The notes beneath the pieces are model-generated. The model made no database searches and was not told the DNA's origin. It saw nothing but the letters and a program-made list of their open reading frames with translations. The position numbers and the translations under genes were made by a program. Shown here in pieces: positions 39,241 to 39,313 of a stretch of DNA of 39,313 nucleotides (position 1 is the first letter of the stretch; every line of letters starts with the position of its first letter). The DNA comes from Planctomycetota bacterium (GTDB lineage: Bacteria > Planctomycetota > Phycisphaerae > Tepidisphaerales > Tepidisphaeraceae), in assembly GCA_026693085.1 (NCBI GenBank), contig JAPLNB010000342.1, positions 1 through 39,313 on the forward strand. Reading direction: 5' to 3'.

Positions 39241-39313
39241 ATAGCGACCGCCGGGCATATGAGGGGACGATTGGGGCTGAGGCGGTGCGGAATGAAATTG
39301 TCAAAGAGCCTGG

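Overview
The window is GC-rich and holds about 20 protein genes. Nearly all encode exported enzymes with Sec or Tat signal sequences that act on plant-type glycans. The gene types point to Planctomycetota, probably a Phycisphaerae-like lineage and possibly a metagenome bin: a TIGR03067-type protein, a PQQ-like propeller protein, DUF4838 and DUF5060/DUF4038 proteins, and GH127/GH95/GH51/GH43 enzymes with no SusC/SusD pair. No 16S rRNA or other lineage marker is present, so this placement is an inference.

Left part (1-13,580). The tail of a DUF4038-type enzyme is followed by a parallel beta-helix protein. A leftward cluster comes next: TIGR03067 protein, PQQ-like propeller, a decayed gene tail, then a DUF5060/DUF4038 glycosidase. 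A rightward DUF4838 gene is broken by a +1 frameshift near 8610. Then comes a membrane polyferredoxin that looks like a NapH-NapG fusion. It overlaps, tail to tail, a secreted thioredoxin-like/PDZ protein with a CMWCH haem-c motif. A GH43 enzyme resembling exo-beta-1,3-galactanases closes this part.

Boundary and island (13,866-38,482). An intact tRNA-Val(CAC) gene lies at 38,409-38,482 on the minus strand. A 43-bp copy of its 3' part, from the anticodon loop to the discriminator base, lies at 14,192-14,234 in the same orientation. Both copies are followed on their 3' side by a diverged block of about 300 bp. This is the geometry of an element inserted in a tRNA gene, perhaps the second of two tandem related elements. 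The 24 kb in between is almost all carbohydrate-enzyme cargo: GH127 and a GH43-like enzyme (leftward), a DUF5060/DUF5605 enzyme (rightward), GH95 (leftward), a second GH127 (rightward), a GH95 fragment, a coupled GH43-GH51 pair (leftward), and a five-gene rightward run (two CE1-like esterases, an unassigned large protein, a double-domain GH5-like enzyme, a tannase-family esterase). That run ends in a truncated secreted-protein gene next to the repeat block. No integrase is visible.

How the genes may work together. GH51 and GH43 would remove alpha-L-arabinofuranose, the two GH127 enzymes beta-L-arabinofuranose, and GH95 alpha-L-fucose or alpha-L-galactose. The esterases would remove acyl or feruloyl groups, and the GH5-like and DUF5060/4038 enzymes would act on other linkages. 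Together they fit debranching of arabinose-rich pectin, arabinogalactan protein or extensin outside the cytoplasm. No transporter, regulator or sugar-catabolism gene is present, so uptake and use must be encoded elsewhere.

Right end (38,483-39,313). This part has no convincing intact gene. It holds a cluster of TTACTGACAA inverted repeats beside the tRNA, a possible RecJ-like C-terminal remnant, and two short tandem-repeat tracts.
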